Under the pieces are notes generated by a model. It did no database searches and had not been told where the DNA came from. It saw only the letters and a list, made by a program, of their open reading frames with translations. Source: Affinibrenneria salicis (lineage in GTDB: Bacteria; Pseudomonadota; Gammaproteobacteria; Enterobacterales; Enterobacteriaceae). Taken from it: a DNA stretch of 64,000 nt. Shown here in pieces: positions 1 through 9,486 of the stretch. The stretch is taken from contig NZ_VYKJ01000001.1 of NCBI RefSeq assembly GCF_008710095.1, positions 682,001 to 746,000 of the forward strand. The letters run 5' to 3'. Both the position numbers and the translations under genes were made by a program. Position 1 is the first letter of the stretch, and each line of letters begins with the position of its first letter.

Positions 1-770
1 AACAGGAAGTGATTCTGGCGCGTATGGAGCAGATTCTTGCGAGTCGGGCTTTAACCGATGATGAACGAGCACAGCTATTATATGAGCGCGGAGTGCTGTA
101 TGATAGTCTGGGTCTGAGGGCGCTGGCGCGAAATGATTTTTCACAAGCGTTGGCTATCAGGCCTGATATTCCAGAAGTTTTTAACTATCTGGGGATATAT
201 TTAACGCAGGCAGGCAATTTTGATGCTGCCTATGAAGCGTTTGATTCTGTACTAGAGCTTGATCCAACTTACAATTACGCGCGTTTAAACCGGGGCATCG
301 CCTTGTACTATGGCGGTCGCTATCTGTTAGCGCAGGATGATCTGCTGGCGTTTTATCGAGACGATCCAAACGATCCTTTCCGTTCGTTGTGGCTGTTCCT
401 GGCGGAGCGAGAAATCAATCCACAGGATGCCGAAGTCGCGTTGAGAAAACGCTATGACGAAGCGAAAAGGGGACCGTGGGGATGGAATATAGTCGAATTC
501 TACCTGGGCGATATCAGCGAAAGAACGCTGATGCAGCGTCTGCAGGAAGAAGCAACGGATAACACTTCGCTCGCTGAGCATCTCAGTGAAACTGACTTCT
601 ATTTAGGTAAGCACTACCTAAGTCTGGGGGACAAGAACACCGCTTCGGCGCTGTTCAAGCTGACGGTTGCTAACAATGTTCATAATTTTGTTGAGCACCG
701 CTATGCATTGTTGGAACTGGCGCTATTGGGCCAGGAGCAAGACGACCTATCAGGATCGGACCAGCAATAG
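1..770 (+). CDS. nlpI: Lipoprotein NlpI, 5' end cut by the window edge
   Basis: NlpI is an outer-membrane lipoprotein with tetratricopeptide repeats. In E. coli it acts as an adaptor for peptidoglycan hydrolases and for the Prc protease. The visible frame enters at base 3 ([10 protein letters not shown]) and runs to the TAG at 768-770. About the first 40 residues, including the signal peptide and lipobox cysteine, lie outside the window. The TPR segments are clear ([20 protein letters not shown], then [20 protein letters not shown], then [13 protein letters not shown]) and the C-terminus [16 protein letters not shown] is nearly identical to E. coli. A variable patch sits around [20 protein letters not shown]. 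The gene lies directly upstream of yrbN-deaD, the standard enterobacterial order. The identification is secure; the first ATG inside the window is not the true start. Confidence 0.97.
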   Translation, partial: QEVILARMEQILASRALTDDERAQLLYERGVLYDSLGLRALARNDFSQALAIRPDIPEVFNYLGIYLTQAGNFDAAYEAFDSVLELDPTYNYARLNRGIALYYGGRYLLAQDDLLAFYRDDPNDPFRSLWLFLAEREINPQDAEVALRKRYDEAKRGPWGWNIVEFYLGDISERTLMQRLQEEATDNTSLAEHLSETDFYLGKHYLSLGDKNTASALFKLTVANNVHNFVEHRYALLELALLGQEQDDLSGSDQQ

Positions 771-806
771 CTGACGAACATTTTCAGCCTGAATAACTTT
801 TTTTCA

Positions 807-833
807 TCACCTTTGCGGGTGAGGGCTTTTTTG
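807..833 (+). terminator. Probable terminator between nlpI and yrbN-deaD
   Basis: TCACC (807-811) and GGTGA (818-822) form a short stem, followed by GGGC and six T residues (827-832). The stem is only 5 bp, so termination may be partial and nlpI transcripts may read into yrbN-deaD. Confidence 0.5.
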
Positions 834-873
834 TTCGCTTTTTAATCCAATTTGAGCCGGTTCACACTTTTCA

Positions 874-954
874 ATGAAAATGACTGAAAATTTTCTCGAC
901 GAGTTATGTAGACTGGCCGCCATCTCTTATGAGGCACGTGTACATGACTACTGA
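874..954 (+). CDS. yrbN: Small leader protein YrbN, overlapping the deaD start
   Basis: This 26-codon frame (ATG 874, TGA 952-954) begins [12 protein letters not shown] and ends YEARVHDY. As far as I recall it matches the small E. coli protein YrbN, which sits at the same place. Its last 11 bases overlap the deaD start codon at 944 in another frame, so translation of the two is likely coupled. The deaD Shine-Dalgarno-like GAGG (931-934) lies inside yrbN. No domain or function can be read from the sequence. Conservation of both sequence and overlap favours a real gene and a role in controlling deaD translation, which is inference. Confidence 0.85.
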   Translation: MKMTENFLDELCRLAAISYEARVHDY

Positions 955-2860
955 GTTTGAAACCTCTTTTGCTGATTTGGGGCTGAGTGCTCCGATTATT
1001 AATGCCCTGACCGATCTGGGCTACGAAAAACCATCGCCGATTCAGGCGGAATGTATTCCTCACCTGCTGAACGGGCGTGATGTGCTGGGTATGGCGCAGA
1101 CCGGCAGCGGTAAAACGGCTGCCTTTGCGGTACCGTTACTGAACAATTTAAAACCTGAAATTAAAGCGCCGCAGGTGCTGGTGCTGGCGCCGACCCGTGA
1201 ACTGGCGGTTCAGGTTGCTGAAGCTTGTACTGATTTTGCTAAACATATGCACGGCACTAACGTTGTGGCGCTGTATGGCGGTCAACGTTATGACGTACAG
1301 CTGCGCGCTCTGCGTCAGGGCGCTCAGATCGTAGTGGGTACGCCGGGTCGTCTGTTGGATCACCTGAAGCGCGGTACGCTGGATCTGTCTAACCTGAGCG
1401 GTCTGGTTCTGGATGAAGCCGACGAAATGCTGCGTATGGGCTTTATTGATGATGTGGAAAACATCATGGCGCAGATCCCGGCTGAACATCAGACGGCGCT
1501 GTTCTCCGCCACCATGCCGGAAGCGATTCGCCGCATTACGCGCCGTTTCATGAAAGATCCGCAGGAAGTGCGTATTCAGTCCAGCGTGACTACCCGCCCG
1601 GATATCAGCCAGAGCTACTGGACGGTGTTCGGCATGCGTAAAAACGAAGCGCTGGTGCGTTTCCTGGAAGCGGAAGATTTTGACGCCGCGATTATTTTCG
1701 TACGCACCAAAAACGCTACGCTGGAAGTGGCCGAAGCGCTGGAACGCAGCGGCTACAACAGCGCCGCGCTGAACGGCGATATGAACCAGGCGCTGCGTGA
1801 ACAAACGCTGGAACGTCTGAAAGACGGCCGTCTGGATATTCTGATTGCAACCGACGTGGCCGCTCGTGGTCTGGACGTTGAGCGTATCAGCCTGGTGGTG
1901 AACTACGATATTCCGATGGACTCCGAGTCTTACGTGCACCGTATTGGCCGTACCGGCCGTGCCGGTCGCGCCGGCCGCGCGCTGCTGTTCGTGGAAAACC
2001 GTGAACGCCGCCTGCTGCGCAATATCGAACGCACCATGAAGCTGACGATCCCTGAAGTCGAACTGCCGAATGCCGAACTGCTGGGGCAACGTCGTCTGGC
2101 GAAGTTCGCCGCGAAAGTTCAGCTGCAGCTGGAAAGCAGCGATCTGGATATGTATCGCGCTCTGCTGAGCAAACTGCAGCCGGAAGAAGAGCTGGATATG
2201 GAAACGCTGGCCGCCGCGCTGCTGAAAATGGCGCAGGGCGAACGTCCGCTGATTCTGCCGCCGGATGCGGCAATGGAACGTCGTCCGCGTCGTGAGTTTC
2301 GCGATCGTGACGACCGTGGCGGCGATCGTCGTCGCGACAGCCGTGACGGCGGCGATCGTCCGCAGCGTCGTGAACGTCGTGACGCCGGCGAAATGGAACT
2401 GTACCGTATCGAAGTGGGTCGCGATGACGGCGTTGAAGTCCGTCATATCGTCGGCGCTATCGCCAACGAAGGGGATATCAGCAGCCGCTATATCGGCAAC
2501 ATTAAGCTGTTCGCTTCCCATTCTACGATTGAACTGCCGAAAGGCATGCCGGGCGACCTGTTATCGCACTTCACCCGTACGCGTATTCTGAACAAGCCGA
2601 TGAATATGCAGTTACTGGGCGAGGCTCAGCCTTATGAGCGTCGCGATGGCGAACGCCGCAGCGGCCGTCCTGCCGGTGGCGAGCGTCGTGAAGGCGGCCG
2701 TTCATTCGGCGGCGGCGAACGTCGCGAAGGCGGCAACGCTCGTCGTTCGTTCTCCGGCGATCGCCGTGAAGGCGCGCGCGGCGGCTACCGTGACGGTCAG
2801 CGTGCGCCGCGTCGCGAGGATGGTGCTGCGCCGCAGCGTCGTCGTCCGGTCGATGCCTGA
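944..2860 (+). CDS. deaD: ATP-dependent DEAD-box RNA helicase DeaD (CsdA)
   Basis: DeaD unwinds RNA duplexes in the cytoplasm and is needed for 50S ribosome assembly and mRNA turnover in the cold. All helicase motifs are present: Q motif [11 protein letters not shown], motif I AQTGSGKT (residues 51-58), [12 protein letters not shown] at 157-160, [13 protein letters not shown] and [12 protein letters not shown] DbpA-like RNA-binding domain follows ([20 protein letters not shown]), then a tail rich in Arg, Gly and Glu ([13 protein letters not shown] type). The start at 944 ([13 protein letters not shown]) fits the family and the yrbN overlap; an in-frame ATG at 929 is too far upstream and buries the Shine-Dalgarno. 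The product is 638 residues. A strong terminator follows at 2945. Confidence 0.97.
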   Translation: MTTEFETSFADLGLSAPIINALTDLGYEKPSPIQAECIPHLLNGRDVLGMAQTGSGKTAAFAVPLLNNLKPEIKAPQVLVLAPTRELAVQVAEACTDFAKHMHGTNVVALYGGQRYDVQLRALRQGAQIVVGTPGRLLDHLKRGTLDLSNLSGLVLDEADEMLRMGFIDDVENIMAQIPAEHQTALFSATMPEAIRRITRRFMKDPQEVRIQSSVTTRPDISQSYWTVFGMRKNEALVRFLEAEDFDAAIIFVRTKNATLEVAEALERSGYNSAALNGDMNQALREQTLERLKDGRLDILIATDVAARGLDVERISLVVNYDIPMDSESYVHRIGRTGRAGRAGRALLFVENRERRLLRNIERTMKLTIPEVELPNAELLGQRRLAKFAAKVQLQLESSDLDMYRALLSKLQPEEELDMETLAAALLKMAQGERPLILPPDAAMERRPRREFRDRDDRGGDRRRDSRDGGDRPQRRERRDAGEMELYRIEVGRDDGVEVRHIVGAIANEGDISSRYIGNIKLFASHSTIELPKGMPGDLLSHFTRTRILNKPMNMQLLGEAQPYERRDGERRSGRPAGGERREGGRSFGGGERREGGNARRSFSGDRREGARGGYRDGQRAPRREDGAAPQRRRPVDA

Positions 2861-2944
2861 TAACCCGATCGATAAAACCACGACGGGCGCGGACTAAACG
2901 AAATATCCACGGATAAACGTTAAACCGCCCCCTGTTGTTATAAA

Positions 2945-2977
2945 ACGGCTCCCGCCTGGCGGGGGCCGTTTTTTTTT
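2945..2977 (+). terminator. Rho-independent terminator of deaD
   Basis: ACGGCTCCCGCC and GGCGGGGGCCGT (one G-U pair) fold into a long GC-rich stem, followed directly by a run of nine T residues (2969-2977). It lies about 85 bases after the deaD stop. Confidence 0.9.
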
Positions 2978-3029
2978 GTCAGCCCTAAACCCCCGCCTCG
3001 GGAGGCGGCGATTGTTTTGCCCGCCCGGC

Positions 3030-4034
3030 TTAGGCCTGGCGCAGCGCCATGATCAGCTCGAACGAGCGGCGTCGGGCGGCATGATCGAAAATCTGTCCGT
3101 TGACCATGATCTCGCTGGCCTGGGTTTCACGCAGCAGGCTTTGCAGGCCGTGGCGCACTTTATTGCTGTCGCCGACGATGGATAAACGCAGGGCCTGGTC
3201 GACGCCGAACAGTTCCGCCGGCGCGGCCAGCGTTTCAATGTCCTCCACCGGCGCCGGCAGCGGGCCAGGCCGACCGCGCCGCAGGTTAATGAACTGCTGT
3301 TGCTGCGAGGTGAACAGGTAGCGCGCGTCTCTGTCGCTGTCCGCGGCGATGACATTGACGCACACCATGGCGTAGGGCGCCGCCAGCGCCTCGGACGGTT
3401 TAAAGTTTTGCCGGTACAGACTGAGCGCCTGCAGCAGCATGTCGGGCGCGAAATGCGACGCGAAGGCGAACGGCAGGCCCAGCGCGGCGGCCAACTGCGC
3501 GCTGTACAGGCTGGAGCCGAGCAGCCAGAGAGGAACCTGCAGACCCTGACCGGGCACCGCCTGAACCGCCTGATTGGCTTCGGCCGGCGCGAAATAGCGC
3601 TGTAGCTCTTCCACGTCGCGCGGGAAACCGTCCGCGTCGCCGTTAAGGTGGCGACGCAGCGCCTGCATGGTGCGCGGGTCGGTGCCGGGCGCGCGGCCCA
3701 GTCCCAGATCGATGCGGCCCGGATAGAGCGATTCCAGCGTGCCAAACTGCTCGGCGATCACCAGCGGCGCATGGTTGGGCAACATAACGCCGCCGGCGCC
3801 GAGGCGGATACGGTCAGTGCCGGCGGCCAGATAGCCGATCAGAACCGAGGTAGCGGCGCTGGCGATACCGGTCATATTGTGGTGTTCAGCCAGCCAGTAG
3901 CGGTGGTAGCCATGCTGTTCCGCGAGCTGCGCCAAATCCAGCGAGTGATGGAACGCATCCCGCGCCGTCCGTCCGTCCGGGATCGGCGCCAGGTCGAGAA
4001 TGGAAAAGGGAGTAGACTGAAGGTCGGCAGACAT
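3030..4034 (-). CDS. yhbW: Luciferase-like flavin monooxygenase family protein YhbW
   Basis: This 334-residue protein belongs to the bacterial luciferase-like monooxygenase superfamily, in the subgroup that uses reduced FMN on an unknown substrate. Family features are the N-terminal [12 protein letters not shown] strand, [14 protein letters not shown] near residue 45, [22 protein letters not shown] near 80, and [17 protein letters not shown] near 105. Length and gene position (downstream of deaD, convergent with it) match E. coli yhbW. The start ATG at 4034 has only a weak upstream GAGC as ribosome-binding site. The physiological reaction is unknown even in E. coli. The gene is divergent from the HlyD operon at 4295. 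Confidence 0.92.
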   Translation of the reverse strand: MSADLQSTPFSILDLAPIPDGRTARDAFHHSLDLAQLAEQHGYHRYWLAEHHNMTGIASAATSVLIGYLAAGTDRIRLGAGGVMLPNHAPLVIAEQFGTLESLYPGRIDLGLGRAPGTDPRTMQALRRHLNGDADGFPRDVEELQRYFAPAEANQAVQAVPGQGLQVPLWLLGSSLYSAQLAAALGLPFAFASHFAPDMLLQALSLYRQNFKPSEALAAPYAMVCVNVIAADSDRDARYLFTSQQQQFINLRRGRPGPLPAPVEDIETLAAPAELFGVDQALRLSIVGDSNKVRHGLQSLLRETQASEIMVNGQIFDHAARRRSFELIMALRQA

Positions 4035-4156
4035 AGACGGTGCTCACTGTATGAGTTGCGGATACTCTGAGTATTGCGCCGTTTGACGAAATTTTATAGT
4101 TCCGGGCTGAATGACCGCTTTCCTGCCGCTGGAGATGGCGCGATGTTGTTTTATGC

Positions 4157-4193
4157 TTAAACATGGCGCAGCTATCGCGCTACAATGTAGCGC
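4157..4193 (+). promoter_or_regulatory. Predicted promoter with palindromic operator for the HlyD/ABC-2 operon
   Basis: TTAAAC (4157-4162) and TACAAT (4181-4186) sit 18 bases apart. The -10 box is embedded in the inverted repeat GCGCTAC-AAT-GTAGCGC (4177-4193), a layout typical of a repressor operator. No regulator gene is adjacent; E. coli relatives of this kind of operon are controlled by TetR-family proteins encoded elsewhere. Confidence 0.5.
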
Positions 4194-4294
4194 AATTGTT
4201 TTTATTGTTGTTGGGTTGTTTATTTCCACAGCGGTGAGGCGCGTCGCGCAGCGTAACGAAGCGATCTGCGTAAGGCAAGTCTGGAGCATTATAA

Positions 4295-5266
4295 ATGAAT
4301 AAAAAGACGCGGTTTACGATACTGCTGGTTGTGGTCGTTATAGCGCTGGCCGTTCTTTTTCGGGCCAATAATCAGGATGTTTTGTTGCAGGGCGAGGTCG
4401 ATGCCCAGGAAGTGATTGTGGCCTCCAAAGCCTCGGGACGGGTAATCGAGCGGCATGTGCAGCGCGGCGACGACGTGAAGGCCGGCCAGCTGTTGATTAC
4501 GCTGGATAATGCTGAATTAGTCGCGCAGCTGCGAGCGGCGGAGGCCGCCAGAGATCAGGCGAAAGCCCTGCTGGACCAGTCCGAACACGGCACGCGCGAA
4601 GAGAGCATTCGTAATCTGCGCGCCACGCTGGCGCAGTCGCAGGCGGAATATCAAAACGCGCTGCATGAATATAATCGTCAGAGCAACATCGCGGCCAGAG
4701 GCTATGCTTCGGCCTCGGCGCTGGACAGCGCGCGCGAGGCGCGCGACAGCGCCTGGCAGCAGGTTCAGGCGGCCCAGGCCAGTCTGGACGAGGGGCTGCA
4801 CGGCGACCGACCGGAACAGCGGGAAAACTACGCCGCCGCGCTGCGTCAGGCCGAACAGCAACTGCTGGAAATCAAAGCGCAGGCCGACGAACTGCAGGTC
4901 AGGGCGCCGGTCGACGGCGAAGTCGGGCCGATCCCGGCCGAGGTGGGGGTTTTGCTCAGCGCCTCCAGCCCGTTGATCACCCTGGTGCGGGTTCCTCAGG
5001 CCTGGTTCGTGTTCAATCTGCGAGAGGATATTCTGGCTAACGTGCGTAAAGGCGAGCGCATCGCGCTGCGCGTGCCGGCGCTGAATAACCGCATGATTGA
5101 CGCCGAGGTGCGCTATATCGCCCCGCTGGGCGACTACGCCACCAAACGCGCCACGCGGGCCACCGGCGATTTCGATCTGAAGACCTTCGAGGTCCGGCTG
5201 TATCCGCTGCAGCCGCAGGAAGGACTGAGGCCGGGAATGAGCGCGCTATGGCAGTGGAAAGAGTAA
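4295..5266 (+). CDS. HlyD-family periplasmic adaptor (membrane fusion protein)
   Basis: The 323-residue protein has one N-terminal membrane anchor (FTILLVVVVIALAVLF, residues 7-22), then a beta-barrel/lipoyl half (GEVDAQEVIVASKASGRVIERHVQRGDDVKAGQLL), a coiled-coil hairpin rich in Ala, Gln and Glu (about 75-195) and the second lipoyl half (LQVRAPVDGEVGPI). It would bridge inner-membrane permeases to an outer-membrane channel such as TolC, as YhiI and YbhG do. The ATG at 4295 has GGAG about 10 bases upstream. The stop lies 19 bases inside the next gene, so the three genes 4295-7535 form one operon. Substrate unknown. Confidence 0.88.
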   Translation: MNKKTRFTILLVVVVIALAVLFRANNQDVLLQGEVDAQEVIVASKASGRVIERHVQRGDDVKAGQLLITLDNAELVAQLRAAEAARDQAKALLDQSEHGTREESIRNLRATLAQSQAEYQNALHEYNRQSNIAARGYASASALDSAREARDSAWQQVQAAQASLDEGLHGDRPEQRENYAAALRQAEQQLLEIKAQADELQVRAPVDGEVGPIPAEVGVLLSASSPLITLVRVPQAWFVFNLREDILANVRKGERIALRVPALNNRMIDAEVRYIAPLGDYATKRATRATGDFDLKTFEVRLYPLQPQEGLRPGMSALWQWKE

Positions 5267-6402
5267 GCGCCGGCTGGCGTTGCTTCAGCGCGTCGTTTCG
5301 TCAGGAGGTAAACAGAGCGCTGCGCAGTCCGGTGCTGCACTGGCTGGGCTGGTGCTTCCCGCTGCTGCTGTTTATTCTGCTGGGCAGCATTTTTTCCGTC
5401 GGGACGATGCAGGATCTGCCGGTATCGGCGATCGATAACGATCACAGCCCGCTATCGCGCAATTTGATCCGCAAGCTGGACGCCGGATCTCATGCCCGCG
5501 TCGTGCCCTGGCCCGGCGGCATGGCCGAGTCGCTGCAGCGCCTGCGCAGCGCGCAGGATTACGGCATGCTCTACATCCCGGAGGATTTTGAGGCCGATGC
5601 GCTGGCCGGCCGGCAGCCGAGCGTCACCTTTTACTACAATGCGCTGTTTTACGGCGCCGGCTTCTACTCCACCCAGGATTTCAGCACGCTGATGACGGAG
5701 ATCAACAGCCAGTACCGCAGCGTTATCGCGGCGCAATCCGGCCAGACTCTGCCGGCGCTGGCGAATGTCAGTCTGTCGTATGGCAGTCTGTTCAACGCCA
5801 GCGGCAGCTATATCTACTACCAGCAGTTCGCCGCCACCATCCATTTGTTGCAGCTGTTCGCCGTCACCTGCATGATCTATGTGCTGGCTCGCAGCAAGGA
5901 TGTGGTTAACCGGCGTCCGTTTGTGCTGGCGGTGTTGGGCAGGCTGGCGCCCTATACTCTGTGCTATACCGTGCTGCTGATTGTCGAAATCGCCATTCTG
6001 GTCTGGGCGTCGGATGCCCATGTGAACGGTAACCCGCTGTATATGTTGCTGGTGGGTTTTTTCTATGTGATGGCGGCGCAGAGTATCGGGATGCTGCTGT
6101 TTACCTACACCCGCACGGCGCTGACCGCCTATACCATGATGGGCATCATTGTCAGTATCGCGCTGACGTTTTCCGGTCTGGCGGTGCCGGAACTGTCGAT
6201 GCCGCTGCCGGCGCAGATCGTGGCGCAGATCGAGCCGTTGACGCACGCGCTATACGCCATGTTTGATATTTTCCTGCGTCAGGTTTCGCTCTCCTCGGTG
6301 CTGAGCGTTTGCGCGCTGCTGCTGGCCTACCCGCTGGTGACGGGGTTGCTGGTGCGTAACCGGCTTTATCAGCGTCTGAGCCAGCAGGAGGAGATACAGT
6401 GA
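5248..6402 (+). CDS. ABC-2 type exporter permease (YhhJ/YbhS-like), first of a pair
   Basis: A 384-residue inner-membrane protein with the ABC-2 plan: one N-terminal helix (WLGWCFPLLLFILLGSIFSV, about 29-48), a large periplasmic region beginning LPVSAIDNDHSPLSRNLIRKL, then five helices in the C-terminal half (from about residue 195). The LPVAxxDxDxS signature shared by YhhJ, YbhR and YbhS is visible. It starts inside the adaptor gene (19-base overlap) and ends in a GTGA overlap with the next permease, so translation is probably coupled. No ATPase domain is present in this protein or in the operon, which is odd for an ABC exporter. Confidence 0.87.
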   Translation: MAVERVSAGWRCFSASFRQEVNRALRSPVLHWLGWCFPLLLFILLGSIFSVGTMQDLPVSAIDNDHSPLSRNLIRKLDAGSHARVVPWPGGMAESLQRLRSAQDYGMLYIPEDFEADALAGRQPSVTFYYNALFYGAGFYSTQDFSTLMTEINSQYRSVIAAQSGQTLPALANVSLSYGSLFNASGSYIYYQQFAATIHLLQLFAVTCMIYVLARSKDVVNRRPFVLAVLGRLAPYTLCYTVLLIVEIAILVWASDAHVNGNPLYMLLVGFFYVMAAQSIGMLLFTYTRTALTAYTMMGIIVSIALTFSGLAVPELSMPLPAQIVAQIEPLTHALYAMFDIFLRQVSLSSVLSVCALLLAYPLVTGLLVRNRLYQRLSQQEEIQ

Positions 6403-7535
6403 GCAGCTACTGGAAGACGTTCAGCCGGGTGCTGATCGGGATGCTGGAGCGCCCGATGTGGATGATGCTGCTGGTGTCGCTGTGCGTGATGAGCATGGTG
6501 TACGCCAATCGCTCGGTGTGGGATCTCCCGGTGGCGGTGATCGATCAGGATCACAGCAACGCCAGTCGCCAGTTGATGCGCGATCTGGACGCCACGTCGA
6601 AAATCGCGGTCAGAACCTACGATAATCTGCCGGACGCGCAACGCGATCTGGTGCTGCGTAAATTGTTTGCCGTGATTATCCTGCCCCTGGATCTGGAGAA
6701 AAAGATCCTCGCCGGCGAGACTATCGTGGTTCCGGCCTACGGCGATGCGACCAACCGTCTGGCGAACGGACAGATTCAGCAGGACGTGATGGCGGCCTGG
6801 CAACAACTGCTGAGCGATTACAACAGCAATTTGCTGCAGCGCAGCGGTTTCAGCGAGGCGCAGGCGCGGGTGATTTTGACGCCGGTGGTGGGGCAAACGC
6901 AGGGGCTATTTAATCCCGGCGTCAGCTTCGCGGCGATTATTTTTCCCGGCCTGCTGGTAATGCTGCTGCAGCATTCTCTGTTGATTGCCTGCGTGCGGGT
7001 GAGTATTGCGCTGAAGAGTTCGCCGCAGGGCAAGCCGACCATACCAATCTATCTCGGCGGTTTGTCGGCGCTGCTGCCGATCTGGCTGTTTCTGTCGATT
7101 GTGCTGTTCGTGCTGTGGCCCTGGGTGTTGGGCTACCGGCAGACGGCGAATATTGCCGAGATTCTGCTGCTGACCTTCCCGTTCCTGCTGGCGGTGCTTG
7201 GTCTGGGCAAGCTGCTGACCGAGTGCCTGCGCCGCGTGGAGATGATTTATCTGACGCTGTCGTTCGTCACCATGCCGGTCTTCTATCTTTCCGGCACTCT
7301 CTGGCCGGTGCAGTCAATGCCCGGCTGGGTGCAGGCGATTTCATCGGCGTTGCCCTCCACCTGGGCCACGCGGGCGATCGCCGGCGTCAACCAGATGAAC
7401 CTGCCGCTGAGCGAGGTCGGGCGCGACGTGATGATGCTGCTGATTCTGGGGCTGGTCTATACTCTGCTCGGCGTGGGCGTGGGGCTGCTGCATAACACCG
7501 GCCGTCTGCGCCAGCTATTGCGCCGGCGCGGTTGA
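6399..7535 (+). CDS. ABC-2 type exporter permease, second of a pair
   Basis: This 378-residue paralogue of the preceding gene has the same plan: N-terminal helix MWMMLLVSLCVMSMVYAN, periplasmic signature LPVAVIDQDHSNASRQLMRDL, and a C-terminal block of about five helices (FAAIIFPGLLVMLLQ onwards, ending YTLLGVGVGLLHN). The start is GTG at 6399, giving a 4-base overlap with the previous stop. With the HlyD adaptor it should form an inner-membrane export complex. The nucleotide-binding subunit must be encoded elsewhere, or the pair works without one. The last codons face ubiV, which is on the opposite strand 64 bases further on. Confidence 0.87.
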   Translation: MSSYWKTFSRVLIGMLERPMWMMLLVSLCVMSMVYANRSVWDLPVAVIDQDHSNASRQLMRDLDATSKIAVRTYDNLPDAQRDLVLRKLFAVIILPLDLEKKILAGETIVVPAYGDATNRLANGQIQQDVMAAWQQLLSDYNSNLLQRSGFSEAQARVILTPVVGQTQGLFNPGVSFAAIIFPGLLVMLLQHSLLIACVRVSIALKSSPQGKPTIPIYLGGLSALLPIWLFLSIVLFVLWPWVLGYRQTANIAEILLLTFPFLLAVLGLGKLLTECLRRVEMIYLTLSFVTMPVFYLSGTLWPVQSMPGWVQAISSALPSTWATRAIAGVNQMNLPLSEVGRDVMMLLILGLVYTLLGVGVGLLHNTGRLRQLLRRRG

Positions 7536-7599
7536 CGATCTCAGCGGCGGACCGCTGCTCGCCGGTCTGGCCGGCGAGCGCGGCGCACGTCACACGGCG

Positions 7600-8478
7600 T
7601 CAGGATACCAGTTCCAGACCGGGCACCCGGCGCCAGTATCCGTTGCAGTCGGCGCGATCCTGCAGATCGAGCGGCGCCTGCCCCTGCTCGTTGGCGCGAA
7701 ACCGGTCCAGCATGGTTAGCGTATCGAGCCCCATCGGCGACAGCCGGACAATATCCACCAGACCGCGCATCGAAGGCAGTTCGTTGCCGAGGTTGTAGCA
7801 GTAGCCGCTTTGCGTCTGAATGCCGTTCAGCACAAACACCTGCTGGTTTTCCTGGGTATAGACCTGGCGCCCCTGCGGGTAGTTGATGCAGCAGGTTTCG
7901 CATTCGTCCTTGGCGCGGTTTTCCGAACGCGCGGTGAAGCAGCGGGCCGAATAGGCCAGCGGCAAATGGCCGTAGCTAAGCACTTCCACCTCGAAACCGT
8001 GGCGGAACCCCAGCTCTTCGCACTGATTGAGCAGGTTTTGCAGCCAGTCGCGCGACAGCTCCACCGGCATACACCAGCGCACCATGCCCTGTTTGTGCAG
8101 CAGCCGCAGGGTGTAGGCGTTATAGCAGTTCAGCGCGTGCCCGGCGACGAACGGCAGGCCGCGCTCGGCCGCCATATTCACGGTGCCCAGGTCGTTGGCT
8201 TCCAGCAGAAAGTCGCCGTTTTCCACGTAGCGTTTTAGCTCGGTCAGTTCCGAAGGCGACTGGAGCAGCGCAAGGGTGGAGATGACCACCTGTTTGCCGG
8301 ATGCGGCGATTTGCTGCGCCAGTTCGAGCCAGTCGCCGGCCTTCAGCTGGCGTCGTTTGCTGCATACGCTCTCGCCCAGGTAGATAATGTCGGCGCTGCT
8401 GTCGGCCGCCGCCTGATAAAAGGCTTCGACCCCGGCCTTCGGCCAGTAATAGAGGATCGATCCGAGTGCATATTTCAT
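7600..8478 (-). CDS. ubiV: UbiV, O2-independent ubiquinone hydroxylation protein
   Basis: UbiV forms a heterodimer with UbiU that hydroxylates the ubiquinone ring without oxygen in the cytoplasm. It belongs to the U32 peptidase-like family but is not a protease. The four iron-sulphur cysteines known for E. coli UbiV are all present at the same numbers: Cys39 (GESVC), Cys180 (YSARC), Cys193 and Cys197 (DECETCC). Length 292 matches the family. The gene starts 12 bases after the ubiU stop, so ubiUV is one operon read leftwards from the promoter near 9640. Confidence 0.95.
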   Translation of the reverse strand: MKYALGSILYYWPKAGVEAFYQAAADSSADIIYLGESVCSKRRQLKAGDWLELAQQIAASGKQVVISTLALLQSPSELTELKRYVENGDFLLEANDLGTVNMAAERGLPFVAGHALNCYNAYTLRLLHKQGMVRWCMPVELSRDWLQNLLNQCEELGFRHGFEVEVLSYGHLPLAYSARCFTARSENRAKDECETCCINYPQGRQVYTQENQQVFVLNGIQTQSGYCYNLGNELPSMRGLVDIVRLSPMGLDTLTMLDRFRANEQGQAPLDLQDRADCNGYWRRVPGLELVS

Positions 8479-8490
8479 TCTGTTCTCCGG

Positions 8491-9486
8491 TTACTGCCAC
8501 TTACGGTGATAAGCGCCCAGCGTGGTTTGCGTGCCTTCCGCCACGGCGCCCAGCGCGTCCATCCACGCCTGGCTGGGCTGAAAGCCGGCCGGGTCGGCCT
8601 TGCAGCGATCAATCGCCTGACGCCAGACGCGGGTGATCTGACTGACGTAGGCCGGGCTGCGCTGGCGCCCTTCAATTTTCACCGAGGCGATATTGGCGCC
8701 GATCAATTCCGGCAGCAGTTCCAGCGTGTTCAGGCTGGTCGGCTCTTCCAGCGCGTGATAGCGCTGGCCGCCCACCAGATAGCGGCCTTTGCACAGCGTG
8801 GGGTAGCCGGCATTCTCATCGTCCTGATAGCGATCGATCAGGACATCGTTCAGGCGCGACTCCATGCCGTGCGCCGTCTGCTGCCAGCGGACAAAGCGCG
8901 CGGGCGAACAGGCGCCCACCGTGTTGGGGGATTCGCCCGTCAGGTACGACGACAGGTAGCAGCGTCCTTCGGCCATGATGCACAGGCTGCCGAAGGCGAA
9001 GACCTCCAGCGGCACCGGCGTGGCGCGCGCCAGCTGTTTAACCTGATGAATGGACAGCACGCGCGGCAGCACCACGCGCGCGACGTCGAAATGACGCTGA
9101 TAAAAGCGGATGGCCTGTTCGTTGGTGGCCGAAGCCTGCACCGATACATGGCGTTCAATCGAGGGATAGCGTTCGGCGGCATATTCCAGCATCGCCAGAT
9201 CGGCCAGAATCAGCACGTCGGCGCCGGACTGGGCGGCCATGTCGACCGCCCGTTGCCAGCGCTGATAGCCATCCGGGTGGGCGAAAGTATTGATCGCGAT
9301 ATGCAGTTTGCGCCGGTGCCGGTGTACGTACTCGCGCGCTTCATGCAGTTTTTTATCGGTGAAATTGAGTCCGGCGAAATGGCGTGCGTTGGTATCGTCT
9401 TTCAGGCCGATGTAGACCGCATCGGCGCCATTATCTATCGCCGCTTTCAGGGCCGGCAGATTCCCGGCGGGGCAGAGCAGTTCCAT
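8491..9486 (-). CDS. ubiU: UbiU, O2-independent ubiquinone hydroxylation protein
   Basis: UbiU is the partner of UbiV in anaerobic ubiquinone synthesis. With the start MELLCPAGNLPALKAAI the protein is 331 residues, the family length. The cluster cysteines fall at 169 (GSLC), 176 (EGRC), 193 (GACSPAR) and 232 (YPTLC), exactly as in E. coli. Upstream in-frame codons exist to 9549, but the ATG at 9486 has AGGAA seven bases before it and begins at the conserved N-terminus. The divergent gene is ubiT, with the shared control region 9487-9897 between them. Confidence 0.95.
   Translation of the reverse strand: MELLCPAGNLPALKAAIDNGADAVYIGLKDDTNARHFAGLNFTDKKLHEAREYVHRHRRKLHIAINTFAHPDGYQRWQRAVDMAAQSGADVLILADLAMLEYAAERYPSIERHVSVQASATNEQAIRFYQRHFDVARVVLPRVLSIHQVKQLARATPVPLEVFAFGSLCIMAEGRCYLSSYLTGESPNTVGACSPARFVRWQQTAHGMESRLNDVLIDRYQDDENAGYPTLCKGRYLVGGQRYHALEEPTSLNTLELLPELIGANIASVKIEGRQRSPAYVSQITRVWRQAIDRCKADPAGFQPSQAWMDALGAVAEGTQTTLGAYHRKWQ

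Noticed and set aside
1148..2521. A 457-codon open frame on the minus strand
   Set aside because: Antisense shadow of deaD with Thr/Gln/Ala-rich translation and no recognisable domain.
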